Origin: Anaeramoeba ignava
Lineage: Eukaryota > Metamonada > Anaeramoebidae
NCBI GenBank assembly: GCA_028826165.1
Contig: JAPDFW010000033.1
Location: 186,001-250,000 of the forward strand
Length of the DNA: 64,000 nt
Direction: 5' to 3'
A program made the translations under genes and the position numbers. Under the pieces are notes generated by a model. The model made no database searches, was not told the DNA's origin, and saw only the letters and a list, made by a program, of their open reading frames with translations. How positions within the stretch are numbered: the first letter of the stretch is position 1; the number at the start of each line of letters is the position of its first letter. Below, piece after piece: positions 22,954-36,100 of this stretch.

Positions 22954-24759
22954 CCAAAAGAAGAATTAAAAGAAGAATTAAAAAAAGAACCAAAAGATGA
23001 AGTAAAAAAAGAATCAAAAAATGAAGTAAAAAAAGAAATCAAAAAATGAAGTAAAAAATGAAGTAAAAGATGAATTAAAAGAAGAATTAAAAAAAGAATT
23101 AAAAAAAGAATTAAAAGAAGAATTAAAAAAAGAATTAAAAGAGGAATTAAAAGAGGAATTAAAAAAAGAACCAAAAGATGAAACAAAAGAAGAACCAAAA
23201 GATGAAGTAAAAGAAGAAGTAAAAGAAGAACCAAAAGATGAAACAAAAAAAGAAACAAAAGAAGAATCAAAAGATGAAACAAAAAAAGAAACAAAAGAAG
23301 AACCAAAAGATGAAGTAAAAGAAGAAGTAAAAGATGAATCAAAAGATGAAACAAAAGAAGAACCAAAAGATGAAACAAAAGAAGTAAAAGATGAAGTAAA
23401 AGAAGAAGTAAAAGATGAACCAAAAGATGAAACAAAAAGAACCAAAAAGATGAAAAGATGAAAAAAAAGAAACAAAAAGAAGAAGTAAAAGATGAAGTAA
23501 AAGAAGAAGAAAAAGAAGAACCAAAAGATGAAACAAAAGATGAAGTAAAAGAAGAACCAAAAGATGAATCAAAAGATGAATCAAAAGATGAATCAAAAGA
23601 TGAAACAAAAAAAGAACCAAAAGAGGCACAAAAAGAAACAAAAGAAGAAAAAAAAAAATAAAAAGATGAAACAAAAGATGAAAAAAAGAAAAAGAAAAGA
23701 ATAAAAAGATGAATCAAAAAATGAAACAAAAGAAGAACCAAAAGATGAAACAAAAAAAGAAACAAAAGATGAAGTAAAAGAAGTAAAAGAAGAATTAAAA
23801 GATGAAAAAAAAATGAAAAAAAAAAAGTAAAAAGAAAAAAGAAAAAAAAAAAGATGAAAAAAAAAGATGAAACAAAAAGATGAAAAAAGAAGAAGTAAAA
23901 AATGAAATCAAAAGAAAAAAAAAGAAGAAAAAAAAAAAGATGAAACAAAAAGAACCAAAAAAGAACCAAAAGATGAAACAAAAAAAAACCAAAAGATGAA
24001 AAAAAGATAAAGAAAAAAGAAGAAAAAAAAGAAAAGTAAAAATAAAATCAAAAGATGAATCAAAAGAAAAAAACAAAAGATGAAACAAAAAAGAATACAA
24101 AACAAAAAGAAACAAAAATGAAACAAAAAAAAAAAAAAAATGAAAAACAAAAGATGAAAACAAAAGATGAAGCAAAAAGAAAAAAAAAAAAGATGAAACA
24201 AAAGATGAAAAAGATGAAAAAAAAGAGATGAAACAAAAGAAAAAACAAAAAGATGAAAAAAAAGAAAGATAAAACAGAAAAGAAAAAAGATGAAGTAAAA
24301 GATGAATAAAAGATGAATCAAAAGATGAAATCAAAAAAGATGAAATAAAAAAAGAACCAAAACCAAAAGAAAAAAAAAAGATGAAAAAAAAGAAAAAAAA
24401 AATGAATAAAAAAAAAGAATAAAAAAAAAGAAAAAACAAAAGATGAAACAAAAGATGAAACAAAAGATGAAGTAAAAGATGAATCAAAAGATGAAACAAA
24501 AGATGAAACAAAAGATGAAACAAAAGATGAAACAAAAGATGAAGTAAAAAATGAAACAAAAGATGAAACAAAAGATGAAACAAAAGATGAAACAAAAGAT
24601 GAATCAAAAGATGAAACAAAAAATGAATCAAAAGATGAAGTAAAAGATGAAACAAAAAAAGAAACAAAAAAAGAACCAAAAGATGAAGTAAAAGAAGAAG
24701 TAAAAGATGAATCAAAAGATGAAACAAAAGATGAAACAAAAGATTTAAAAGAAAATTAA
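21917..24759 (+). CDS. ARB2A/FAM172-type protein, copy 2, with KDE repeat tail; several frameshifts
   Basis: Same domain as copy 1: GSGAVRAGQWARS, the HSYGG elbow, and here an intact path from KDFFNKVSKIAFTDSVHWFPV through TKHEWTTPSA to WRFFFTE. The frame breaks near 22435-22470, where copy 1's VPLKTRSAYAQIP is replaced by an A-rich stretch encoding TTKKKSFWKKQKR before HAQIP resumes in another frame. From 22954 the tail is a long Lys/Glu/Asp/Pro/Thr/Val tract (KEEPKDETKDEV units), broken by at least one clear single-A insertion (stop at 23047) and by further shifts to about 24400. The last stretch, 24430-24759, is open and ends KDLKEN-stop. The tail would be about 600 residues if all indels were healed. 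Family assignment is firm; the exact product is uncertain. Confidence 0.75.
22954..24759 (+). repeat. Purine-rich coding repeat (KDETKEEPKDE units)
   Basis: About 1.8 kb of GATGAAACAAAAGAA-type units, almost pyrimidine-free on the plus strand, decaying in the middle (23650-24420) into A-rich runs with many frame shifts. Open frames on the opposite strand (Phe/Leu/Ser-rich) are shadows. Confidence 0.85.
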
Positions 24760-25003
24760 AACAAGATTTAAAAGAAAATTAAAACAAGATTTAAAAGAAA
24801 ATTAAAACAAGATTTTAAAAGAAAATTCTTTTACTTTTTTTTTCCATCTTTTTCTCAATTTAATTTCTTTTTTTTTTAAACAATTAAAAAACTAATTAAA
24901 AAACTAATTAAAAAAAAAGATTGATTAAATTAAATTAAATTAAATTCAAATTCAAATCCGAATCCAAATCAAATTTTATTTAATTAAAAAGTGGAATGAA
25001 AAA
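24760..25003. other. Convergent spacer, no gene seen
   Basis: Begins with two further near-copies of the last 23 bases of the ARB2A copy 2 tail (AAAACAAGATTTAAAAGAAA), then T-rich and AATTAAA sequence up to the end of the minus-strand coiled-coil gene. Confidence 0.7.
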
Positions 25004-28000
25004 TTATTGGAAAAAGTGAATAAAAAAAGTAAGAATAAGAGCTAAAAATATGATAAATATACTGAAATAAAGAGAAATAGTTGTATTTTTCCTTCTTTCC
25101 ATAAGAACTTTCATTTGTTGAGAAATAACTTCAAGTTGAGAGTTCATTTTGCTGTTAAATTTTTCTAATTTTCTTATATTAGCTTCTGTTTTATTTTGAG
25201 GTTTTATTTTTGAAACTTTTAAAAATGAAGTATGATAAGCATGTTCAATTTGATTTTGTTGAGAATTTGGTTCAATTATCATTTTTTCATTTCTTTCAAA
25301 TATTTTTCTTTGATTAAATAATTTTTGTGTAATTTCCTTCATAAGTCTTTCATGATAAGTTGCCAAAATTTCCGAAATATTTGGTTGATTTGCGGTTTCT
25401 TTTGAGTTGAATTTTTCAATAATTTGAGGTATTGTTTTAATTGTTTCATTCATTTCTTCTAATTTTGGACCGATTATCATTTGCTTTGATATTGTGTTTT
25501 CCATATTTATTGATAATTCATCAATTTTTTTCAGTACTTCTTGATTGCTTTCTTCGCTTTGTTGCAAATCAGAAACTTTATCCTTATAAAGCGATAATTT
25601 TTCATTTTTATTAGATTGTTTATCTTCATTAAGTTTATTTTCATTAATTTTTTCTTTTTCATTAAATTGTTCATTTTGATTTTTTTTGGATTGATTTTGT
25701 TTCAATGGTTTTTTATTAAATTGTTTATTTTCATTAAGTTCATTTTCATTAAGTTTATTCTCATTAAGTTCATTTTTATTAATTTGTTCATTTTCATTAA
25801 TTTGTTCTTTTTTATTAATTTGTTTATTTTGATTAAGTTTATTTTCATTAATTTGTTCTTTTTTATTAAATTGTTTAATTTGATTTTTTTTGGATTGATT
25901 TTGTTTCAATGGTTTTTTATTAAATTGTTCTTTTTGATTAATTTCATTTTCATTAATTTGTTCATTTTGATTTTTTTTGAATTGATTTTGTTTCAATGAT
26001 TTTTTATTAAATTGTTCATTTTGATTAAGTTCATTTTCATTAAGTTTATTCTCATTAAGTTCATTTTTATTAATTTGTTCATTTTCATTAATTTGTTCTT
26101 TTTCATTAATTTGTTCTTTTTTATTAATTTGTTTATTTTGATTAAGTTTATTTTCATTAATTTTGTTTCAATTTTTTTTTATTAAATTGTTCTTTTTCAT
26201 TAATTTCATTTTCATTAAGTTTATTTTCATTAATTTGTTCTTTTTTATTAATTTGTTCATTTTGATTTTTTTTGGATTGATTTTGTTTCAATGGTTTTTT
26301 ATTAAATTGTTCTTTTTCATTAATTTCATTTTGATTAATTTGTTCATTTTGATTAATTTGTTCTTTTTGATTAATTTGTTCTTTTTGATTAATTTGTTCT
26401 TTTTGATTAATTTGTTCATTTTGATTTTTTTTGGATTGATTTTGTTTCAATGGTTTTTTATTAAATTGTTCTTTTTCATTAAGTTCATTTTCATTAAGTT
26501 TATTTTTATTAATTTGTTCATTTTCATTAATTTGTTCATTTTGATTAATTTGTTCATTTTCATTAAGTTCATTTTGATTTTTTTTGGATTGATTTTGTTT
26601 CAATGGTTTTTTATTAAATTGTTTATTTTCATTAAGTTCATTTTTATTAAATTGTTCATTTTTATTAATTTGTTCATTTTTATTAATTTGTTCATTTTTA
26701 TTAATTTGTTCTTTTTTATTAATTTGTTCTTTTTTATTAATTTGTTCATTTTGATTTTTTTTGGATTGATTTTGTTTCAATGGTTTTTTATTAAATTGTT
26801 TATTTTGATTAAGTTCATTTTTATTAAATTGTTCATTTTCATTAATTTGTTCATTTCCATTAATTTGTTCTTTTTTATTAAATTGTTTAATTTGATTTTT
26901 TTTGGATTGATTTTGTTTCAATGGTTTTTTATTAAATTGTTTATTTTCATTAAGTTCATTTTTATTAAATTGTTCATTTTGATTAAGTTCATTTTTATTA
27001 AATTGTTCATTTTCGATTAATTTGTTTATTTTGATTAATTTGTTCATTTTTATTAATTTGTTCATTTTGGTTACTTTGGTCATTGGTTGGTTGATTCAAT
27101 CGTTTTGTAGATTTTATCAATTTTTCATATAATTGATCCATTCTTTGTGAAATTATTGTATCAATAATTTTTTCATTCAAATTATTTAAATAACTATCAG
27201 AATTTTGAGGTACCGATTTGAGAACATCTTTACTATATTGAGAATTTTCATCAATTTTTAAATTTGCACTGGGAGATAACAATTTAATGTTTTGAGAAAT
27301 CAAAGAATGAAGTTGTTCTAATTGCTCTTTTTGTTTTTGATGAAATTCCTCAAATTCCTGTTTTTGTTGTGTTAAGTGTTTATTTTTTTCTTCAGAATTT
27401 TGTTTTTGGTTTTTAATTTCTTTCAATTTTTCAATTTCTTCTTCACTTTTTTTTTGTTTTTCAGTTTCTTGATTTAATTTTTCTTCTTTTAATGTTAATT
27501 TTTGTTTTTCAATTTCCTGTTTTTGTTTTTCAATTTCTTGATTTAATTTTTCTTCTTTTAATTGTATTTTTTGTTGTTCAATTTCTAATTTTTGTTCAAT
27601 TTCTTTATTTTTTTGTTCAATTTCTTGATTTAATTTTTCTTCTTTTAATGTTAATTTTTGTTGTTCAATTTCTAATTTTTGTTCAATTTCTTTATTTTTT
27701 TGTTCAAATTGTTGTTTTTGTTTTTCTAATTCATGTTGAAATTGTTCATCTTTTAATTTTAATTTTTGTTGTTCAATTTGTAATTGTTCTTGTAAATTTT
27801 TGATTTTTTGTTCAAATTCTTGTTTTTGTTTATCAATAGGTAAATTTTTATCATCTTTTAATTCTATTTTTTGTTTTTCAATTTCCTGATTTAATTTTTC
27901 TTCTTTTAATTGTAATTTTTGTTTTTCAATTTCTAATTTTTGTTCAATTTCCTTATTTTTTTGTTCAATTTCTTGTTTTTGTTTTTCAATTTCTTGATTT

Positions 28001-29515
28001 AATTTTTCTTCTTTTAATGTTAATTTTTGTTGTTCAATTTCTAATTTTTGTTCAATTTCCTTATTTTTTTGTTCAATTTCTTTATTTTGTTGTTCAAATT
28101 GTTGTTTTTGTTTTTCTAATTCATGTTGAAATTGTTCATCTTTTAATTTTAATTTTTGTTGTTCAATTTGTAATTGTTCTTGTAAATTTTTAATTTTTTG
28201 TTCAAATTCTTGTTTTTGTTTATCAATAGGTAAATTTTTATCATCTTTTAATTCTATTTTTTGTTTTTCAATTTCCTGATTTAATTTTTCTTCTTTTAAT
28301 TGTAATTTTTGTTGTTCAATTTCTAATTTTTGTTGAATTTCCTTATTTTTTTGTTCAATTTCTTGTTTTTGTTTTTCAATTTCTTGATTTAATTTTTCTT
28401 CTTTTAATTGTAATTTTTGTTGTTCAATTTCTAATTTTTGTTCAATTTCCTTATTTTTTTGTTCAAATTGTATTTTTTGTTTTTCAATTTCTTGATTTAA
28501 TTTTTCTTCTTTTAATTGTAATTTTTTGTTGTTCAATTTCTAATTTTTGTTGAATTTCCTTATTTTTTTGTTCAAATTGTTCTTTTTGTTTTTCAGAATC
28601 TTCTTTTAATTGTTTTTCTTGTTGTTCAGTTTCTATTTTTTGCAAATCGTTATCAATTTTTTCTTTTTCTTTTTCTTTTTCTTTGAGATTATTTTTTTGT
28701 AGCTCTTGAATCATTTGAGATAAAGATTCAAGTTGATTTTTAACAAATAAAGTAAAAGGTTGTTTTTTCGGTAAAAATAAACTTTTGCTTATTATTTTTT
28801 TAGGTTGATTTTTGTTTTTAGCTTGATTTTCAATTTGGCTTTCAATTTGTTTTTGATTTAAATTTAAATTTTGATTTTGATTTAAATTTTCATTTTGATT
28901 TTCATTTAAATTTTGATTTAAATTTTGATTTAAATTTTCATTTAGGTTCTCAATTAAATTTTCATTTTGATTTTCATTTTGATTTTCATTTTGATTTTCA
29001 TTTTGATTTTCATTTTGATTTTCATTTTGATTTTCATTTTGATTTTCAAATTGATTTTCATTTAAATTTTCATTTTGATTTTCAAATTGATTTTCATCTT
29101 CAAATAAATCATTTCCATCTAAATCCAAATCTTGATCTGATTTTTTTGAGAGTTTTCGAATAGTTTTTTGTAACGAATCAAATTTAGCAAAAACGGTTTT
29201 TTGGAAATGATCAGGATTTTGAGGTTTTTGGATATCTTGTTGAGGAATTGGAGACTGTAATTGTTGAGTTTGGAATTTTTGAAGTTGAGCTTGAATTGTA
29301 TTTTGTAAATTTTGGTTCATTTGAGTGAGAATTGTCACTAAAAATTCTTTTTTTGATGGTGAACTTGGATCTTTTTGAACATCAATTGAATTCTTTCTTG
29401 TAATTGATGAACTTCGAGAAGACCTTGCTAGATGTGGATTTTGATTCGTTTTTTCTACATTTACACTTTTTTGTCTTTTTGGTGTTTGTTCTTTTTCAAG
29501 TTTTCTTGTAATCAT
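25004..29515 (-). CDS. Tail-anchored coiled-coil repeat protein, three frameshifts
   Basis: Read from ATG at 29515, this is a single protein of about 1,500 residues in four frame segments. The N-terminus is basic and Ser-rich (LARSSRSSSITRKNSI). Then come an ENQNENQ tract (28860-29100), a long Glu/Lys/Gln coiled coil built of a repeating EKLNQEIEKQKQEIEQKNKE module (27420-28620), NEQINKNE/KKPLKQNQSKKNQ repeats (25640-27070), and a non-repetitive coiled-coil C-terminal part. One membrane segment (ISLYFSIFIIFLALILTFF) lies five residues from the end, as in tail-anchored proteins inserted after translation. Frame breaks: an extra T near 28525 (six T's where sister units have five); TTTTCGATT near 27013 where sister units have C or G, not both; and a fused unit near 26160. 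No family is recognised. A role as a membrane tether is inference from shape. Confidence 0.7.
25640..27070 (-). repeat. 18-base NEQINK coding repeats in higher-order units
   Basis: Short NEQINK/NELNEN units are grouped into larger modules, each containing FNKKPLKQNQSKKNQ, repeated about seven times. Units are multiples of three except at the two frame breaks. Confidence 0.85.
27420..28620 (-). repeat. Coiled-coil higher-order repeat
   Basis: About 35-residue modules (LEIEQQKLQLKEEKLNQEIE) are repeated with longer variants containing LPIDKQKQEFEQKIKNLQEQ. The two long variants near 27840 and 28230 are almost identical, which indicates recent duplication. Confidence 0.8.
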
Positions 29516-30108
29516 TAAATAAAAAATGAAATGAAAAATGAAAAAAATGAAAAAAATTTTTTTTTAATTTTTTTTTTTTGAACTTTAATTTTATTTTGAA
29601 TTTTAATTTTGAATTTTAATTTGAATCCCCTTTTTTTGTTTTAATTTAATTTTTAATTTTAATTTTAATTTTGAATTTGATCTTAATTTAATTTTTATTT
29701 TTGGATTTTAATTTTGGATTTTAATTTTAATTTTAATTTTAATTTTGATTTTAATTTTAATTTTGAATTTCAATTTTAATTTTAATTTTAATTTTATAAA
29801 TGAATTTTAATTTAATTTTGATTTTAATTTTGATTTTAATTTTAATTTGAATTTTAATTTTAATTTTGATTTGAATTTTAATTTTAATTTTAATTTTAAT
29901 TTTAATTTTAATTTTAATTTTAATTTTTGGATTTTAATTTTATAAATGAATTTTAATTTTGAATTTTAATTTCAATTTCAATTTTAATTTTAATTTTAAT
30001 TTTTAATTTTGGATTTTAATTTAATTTTTATTTTTGGATTTTAATTTTAATTTTAATTTTAATTTTTGGATTTTAATTTTATAAATGAATTTTAATTTAA
30101 TTTTGATT
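29516..30108 (-). repeat. Intergenic promoter and A-rich repeats
   Basis: Next to the coiled-coil start are several AAAAATGAAAAA words (TTTTTCATTTTT in the transcribed direction, 29521-29560). The rest is AAATCA/AAAATT-type repeat with three copies of TTCATTTATAAAATT, all oriented with minus-strand transcription. No gene is visible. Confidence 0.75.
29521..29560 (-). promoter_or_regulatory. Candidate promoter motif, coiled-coil gene
   Basis: Three or four TTTTTCATTTT cores directly upstream of the ATG, read on the minus strand. Confidence 0.4.
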
Positions 30109-33100
30109 TTAAATTTGTTTTAAAAAGAAATATTCCCAAAATTGCTCAAAAGAAATATGAAATGGAATATTTGATTGTTGTGGTTGAAGATGAACAATAA
30201 AAATAAAATAATAATCCAAATCATTTGATATTAAATCTTGAGAAAGTGAGTTATCAAGTAAACTATCAAGTGAATATTTAAATCTGTAAAAGATATCTTC
30301 AGGTAATTTTTCACTTACAGTGAAATTAAATATAAAAAATTTTCTGTTTTTGTTTTTGCTTTTGTTTTTGCTTTTGTTTTTGCTTTTGTTTTTGCTTTTG
30401 TTTTTGCTTTTGCTTTTGATAATTTTCGAATCAGGAATTTCAAGAGATTCCCTAATTTTCTTTTTAAAATCTGAGATATTCATTTCTCCAATATTTAATT
30501 GAAAAAATTCATATTGTTTATTAATTAAATTCACCATTTCTGAAAAAGTAAGAATTATTGATCTACGAATTTTTTGATCCATTAAAAATCGTAATAAATT
30601 TCCAATGTGTGAAAAGTTTGCCTCTTTATATTCTTTATAAAAATCTTTCAATTGTTCCTCTTCGCTTAATTCTTTCTCATCAATATTACAAATTCTCATC
30701 CATCTTTTTCTTCCATATTCCTTAATAAATTTCTCTTTTTTATCATCTTCATTATTATTATCATTATTACTATTATTATTAGTAAGATTTATAAATTCGT
30801 GTTGAAGTTTTAATGCAAGAGATGGCATCAAATCTTGATGGAAAGTTGGAAATAATTGACTTTCATCTATACTGAAAATCTTACAAAGTTCTTGAATCGT
30901 TGCTTCTTCTTCTGCTAAAAATTTTCTAATAAACTTTTTTTCGACAAATTCTTTTGGATTAAAATAATATTTCTCAAATCGACTCAAAATTGCAGGTGAT
31001 TCTCTTTCATAAGCTCTTTGCATTTCTGAAATCGCAATTATTCTAAATTTAGGATGAACAACCAAATCTGAAACAACATGCTCGAAAGAAATTTTAGCAT
31101 AAAGAACTTTGTTTTCCTCTTGATAATTTTGATTCAAAAGATCATATAAAGGTTCATAAAGGTTTTCACTTTTGCACAACATGATGATATTTCCTTTGGA
31201 AATCATTTCCTCAATTTTGTGTAATTTTTTGATAATTTTGTTTGGTGAATTATCCGATTCTAATGATGAACCAATAAACATTTTGAAATCTACTTGGTAC
31301 TTTTTCATTTTCTGAATTTCATCACTAAGACATCTCAAATTGCAAATTTTTGTTAAAATCATCATATGCCGAGAAAAATATGGAATATCATTCTCATCTG
31401 TAAATCCATGTCTTTTAAATAGAAATCCGTTAATATTTTGAGAAATGATTTTTTTTGTTTTGTATGTTTTGAATTCTATTATTTTCCGATCTATAGTTAG
31501 ATTTTGTAATAAAGCAGGTTTTGAATTAAAATTCCTTAAAAGTGAAATTGCTATTAAATCCAGGCTTTGTGTACTCACTCCATGATTTATGATACAATAT
31601 CCAATCATCTTGACGAAATAATAAAAATCTCTTAATCCAAAATAAGATCTTTTTTTTTGAGAATTGTTTTGTTGATTTTTTTGTTCTTTTTCTTGGTTAT
31701 CGATTATTGCTTTATAAATTTTGGTCAATTTATTTCCAAAATTACTAGGAATTTCACTATTCAAAGTATATAAAATCGAAGTTGCAGTCATTTTTAGGTC
31801 TGTGATTAAATCTCTTCTAATCAAAATGCCTCTATTTGTATTACTTGGATCCAAAGTCCAATTTGAAATGGCAACAACTGAGGCTTCTTTCAATTCTTTA
31901 AGTTTTTCTTGAATCTCTCCTTTTTTTTCAATAATATTTGATAATTGCTTTTCTAAATGCTCTAATTTTGAATGAAGAACTTTTAAAGGTAAATCAGGAC
32001 TCAATTCTGCAAGTGCAACTTCATCAAGAATAACAACCCCTAAATCTTCATTATTTGTTTTACTTTTTGCAATTTCAAAAACTTCTTCAATTCCTCTTGT
32101 TGATGTTATTGCTGAGCATTGAAGAAAAGAAGGTCTAATTGTTTGAAGATGAAGATCCATTGCCAATTTGTTTTTGTTTAATGGAGGTTTGAAAGCATCA
32201 AAGATTAATTCAACAGAAAGTGATTTTGATGTTCCTTTTTATTTTTATTTTTATTATTATTATTATTATTTTTATTATTATTATTATTTTTATTATTTTT
32301 TTTGTATTTACCTGGTTTTCCAATTATAAAAAGTGGAATTTGTGCGAAAATACAAACAAAAAGTAGTAAACAATTTTCTTTTAATGGAGTATTAATTGCA
32401 ATCATCCTCTTTTTGAATTGTGTTTTGTTTTCCAAAATATCAATAAAATGATCTTCCACTTTTTCAATTATCTCTTTACTGGCTTTTATTTTTTCATTAT
32501 CAAAAATTGAAGTGTAATATTTTTTTCTGGTTAAATTAGTTTGATGTTTTGTTTGATGTTTTGTTTGAGTAAGTCTACTTGCATAACAAATAAAAAGTGA
32601 TAAATGCAATGCTCTTTCCATGAATATTTCTCTTATTAATTCTTGGCCTTGGTATTTCAATAGAAATTGTCCTGCTTCTGATTCAGAAAGCCATCTAAAT
32701 ACTCGAAGAGTTCTTGAAACATCTCGAAGTGAAACTGAAGAAGCTAAATTTTTATTTTCATTTTTCCTCATAAAATTCTGGGATTTGGAAATATATTCTT
32801 CAAGTTGTTCGCGCTTGTTTTTAAAATGTGTGAGTTTATTTTCATCATTGTTAAATATTGCTGCAAATGTATTCTCAACCATTTTGTTAATATATTTTCT
32901 TTCTTCATTTTCGTTAAGTGATCCAAACTCAATACTAATCTGTTTCAATGAATTGGGGATTTCATGAACCCGATAAACAGCGTTTCGGATTTCTTCATAT
33001 TCTTTTCTTTTTTCTTGAAAATCATCAATCAAATCAAAATCATCCATATTTGAAATTTCTGAATCGGTTTCTCTTCGTTTTCGATATGGATTAATTGAAC

Positions 33101-36100
33101 CAATTAATTGGATATTTGCAGGAATTATTTTGTTATCGAATGTTCTATCTTTGAACATATATTTGAATAACTGGATATATGCTTTAGAAGCTGTGTTTAA
33201 TTCATCAAAAAAAAGAATAAATTTGTTATTGATGTCTGCTTTTGCTTTTTGAATTAATTCCTCTATTTCCTTAATTTTTATTCCTCCATGAATAGTTATC
33301 ATTTCAAATTTGTGATTTAAGATGTCCTCAAATAAATATTTGACTAACGCTGTTTTTCCACATCCAGTCTCTCCAACCAAAATCAAAGGAAGTCCAACAA
33401 ACATTCTAAATTGGATAAAAAGCATTTTGGAAATGTTATCAAGAGTTAAAACATATTTGGTTTTTTTTGCATTATGATTTCCAATTAACTCTTGCGGAAT
33501 TTGTTTTGGATTTAGAAATGAAAATAACCTGAAAATGTCATCAAATTGATGAATTTCAGTAAAGTTTTTGGATAAATTCCCATATACTTTTTTTGCAGAG
33601 TCAATAGAATCACTACTAACCCTTTTGGGCATATTTTCTTTAAATTTAATATTTAAAGAACATTGTTCAAATTTATCAAAAATTGGGTAATTTTTAGATA
33701 TAAAGGGCATCATTGTATATTTTGCAACTGAAATAACCCAAGAATTTAGAAATTTTTCACACTTTTGATAAGTTTTCTTTTTGTCATGGTGATATTTATC
33801 AGCGAAAATATCCCAATTAATAATCGGATTAATAAATGCTTTTAAAGATTTCCAAAAATGAGAAAATAATTCAAAGGTGAATGGAATTTGGGAGTTGTTA
33901 TCACTATCTAATTCCTTTAGAATTTTTTTAAATATTGTTTTTGAAATTTGGACAAATTCTTTAATTGGTGGATCTGGTCTAATTTGATTTAATTTTTGAT
34001 TTAATTTTTTGGAATCTTTTAGATTTTTAAGCAATGATCTTTTGTCAAGCTCTATCAAAAAATTAGCAACTTTTTTCAGATCATTATCTGATTTTTTATA
34101 AATTTGATGTAAGTCTTCAGAAATTTTATAATAATGAAAAGAAAAGTCGTTTTTTGAAGAAGAACATTCATAAAGATTAAATACTTTTAATGGATAAAAA
34201 AACTCCCATAAGTTTTCTCTGTTTGGAATTTCAAATAAAAGTTTTGTATTCTTAGGCAAATTCCAACAAAAATGATTCCATCTTTCAAATTTTCTATTTT
34301 CAATAGATCCCCACATGGCAAGTTGCCAAAGAGCATAAGTAATTTCAATGGAGCATTCATTTGGAAATTCGATATGAATAAATCTTTCAGTTTTATCATT
34401 TGTAGATTTGGCATCAATATTGTTTAATTCTGAGACTAATTCTGGAGCATCTCCTATTTTAAGCTGAATGAGATGGTATTTTTTTGATTCTTCCTTTTTT
34501 CCATGACAAAATTTTCTGATCTGATAGGTTTTTCCGTCTCCTGGATATAAAGAATAAAAAGCATGAATTTGTTTATAAAAAGGTGATTTTTTCATGATGG
34601 CGCTTATATCTTTTTCATATTGTTGGAAATTGAGCTTTATAATTTTGTCGTTGAAATGAGTATCTAAAAACTGGACTTCTGATTTTTCTGGAACAAAATT
34701 AATTATTGGAACTTTATACTCATTTTCTTGAGTTAATTTTTTAATGTAAATTAGTTCTTGGCATTCTCGTGATAAAAGATTTGGGTTGATAATTGCAAAA
34801 AATGATTTGGTTTGATTCTTTGCCTTTATTCCAAGATATTCAAGATTGTAATGATAATGAACGAAAAAGAAAGCTTCAATATCTTTCTTTGTTGTGTTTG
34901 GGGTGCAAAATAGAATTTGTTCTCTCAAAGGAAAAGAACCCGAAAATAAATAAAAGGCTAATGCAGTATATGAAAGAACAAGAGATTCATTTGGAACTCT
35001 AACCATATATATTTTTTTGCCTGTTTGTTTTAAATCTTTTATGAATTCTGTTCGGAGATTAAATTCTCCACTTAATAAATTTCTTTCAATTTTGATAAAA
35101 GCTTTTTGTATGGATTCCCAATTAAAACTTGGTTTTATTTCCTTAAAGACAGCTTCCGAAGTAGGAATCCATTCAGATAAACTTTTTTCAGATAAAGTCT
35201 TTGATAATTTTTTTACTTGATCACTTCTCTTATATCCAAAAATCAATCTTAAAGCTAATTCAGTGTGCCTTCTTTTATCTTCATCTTTTTGTTTATGATC
35301 GTTTATTAGAGAGCCGAAAAAGAAAAGATATTGAGTTTCAGAGAAAAGACCTGATAGTAATTGTTTTGAAATTTCTTGAGAATTTTTTATCCAATCATCC
35401 AGTATTTGAAACAACTCCTTTTCAAATTGTGCTAATTCAGCTTGATAATCAATAGTATCCGGTTTAATTTCAATGGGTTTTCCAATTTGTTTAATAAATT
35501 TAAAATATCTTATAGGAATAAATTTAATGATTTTTTGATAAATTGAATCAATTAAAATATAAAGGTGTTTAAACTCCTCAAAACGTGCTTGAAATAAGAT
35601 ATTTGAGTTTTCGTTAATTTGTGTTAATAATTGGTTTGCGTTCTCGTTTTTTGGGTTTTGGTTATTTTGATCTAGTGAAACTTTCCACATATTCCTGAAA
35701 TCATAATATTTTTTAATTTCCTGAGTATCATTTATTTCACATTTAAAAATCGGTTCTTTTAAATCAAAAGTCAATTTGCATCCTTTTTCAAAAATTTTCT
35801 TGATCACAAAAATAAGATATTGTGAAACATTTTGGTTAAGTATTTCCTTAATTCCAGGTAATTTTTCATGAAGATATTTGAAATCAATTCCTTGAGGAAG
35901 TTTGGTTTTTTGGAGTTTTGATTTAATATCCTGGATAGTTTCTAATTTATTATTTGGATCATTTATATTTTTTATAAAATCGAATAAATCGTTTAAATGT
36001 TTAATTATTTTTTTTTCTTCGAAGTGATTTCGCAATATGATAAGTTCTTCTTCAAAATTCCGTTTTGCCTTTTCAATAATCCATGATAATAATGAATTTT

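Noticed and set aside
22851..24739. Phe/Leu/Ser-rich open frames on the minus strand that look like membrane proteins
   Set aside because: They are the complement of the Lys/Glu/Asp repeat tail of ARB2A copy 2; no start context and no family sequence.
25616..27020. FINLFFFIN-type open frames on the plus strand
   Set aside because: Shadow of the NEQINK coding repeat; the minus-strand reading joins a unique coiled coil and a membrane anchor.
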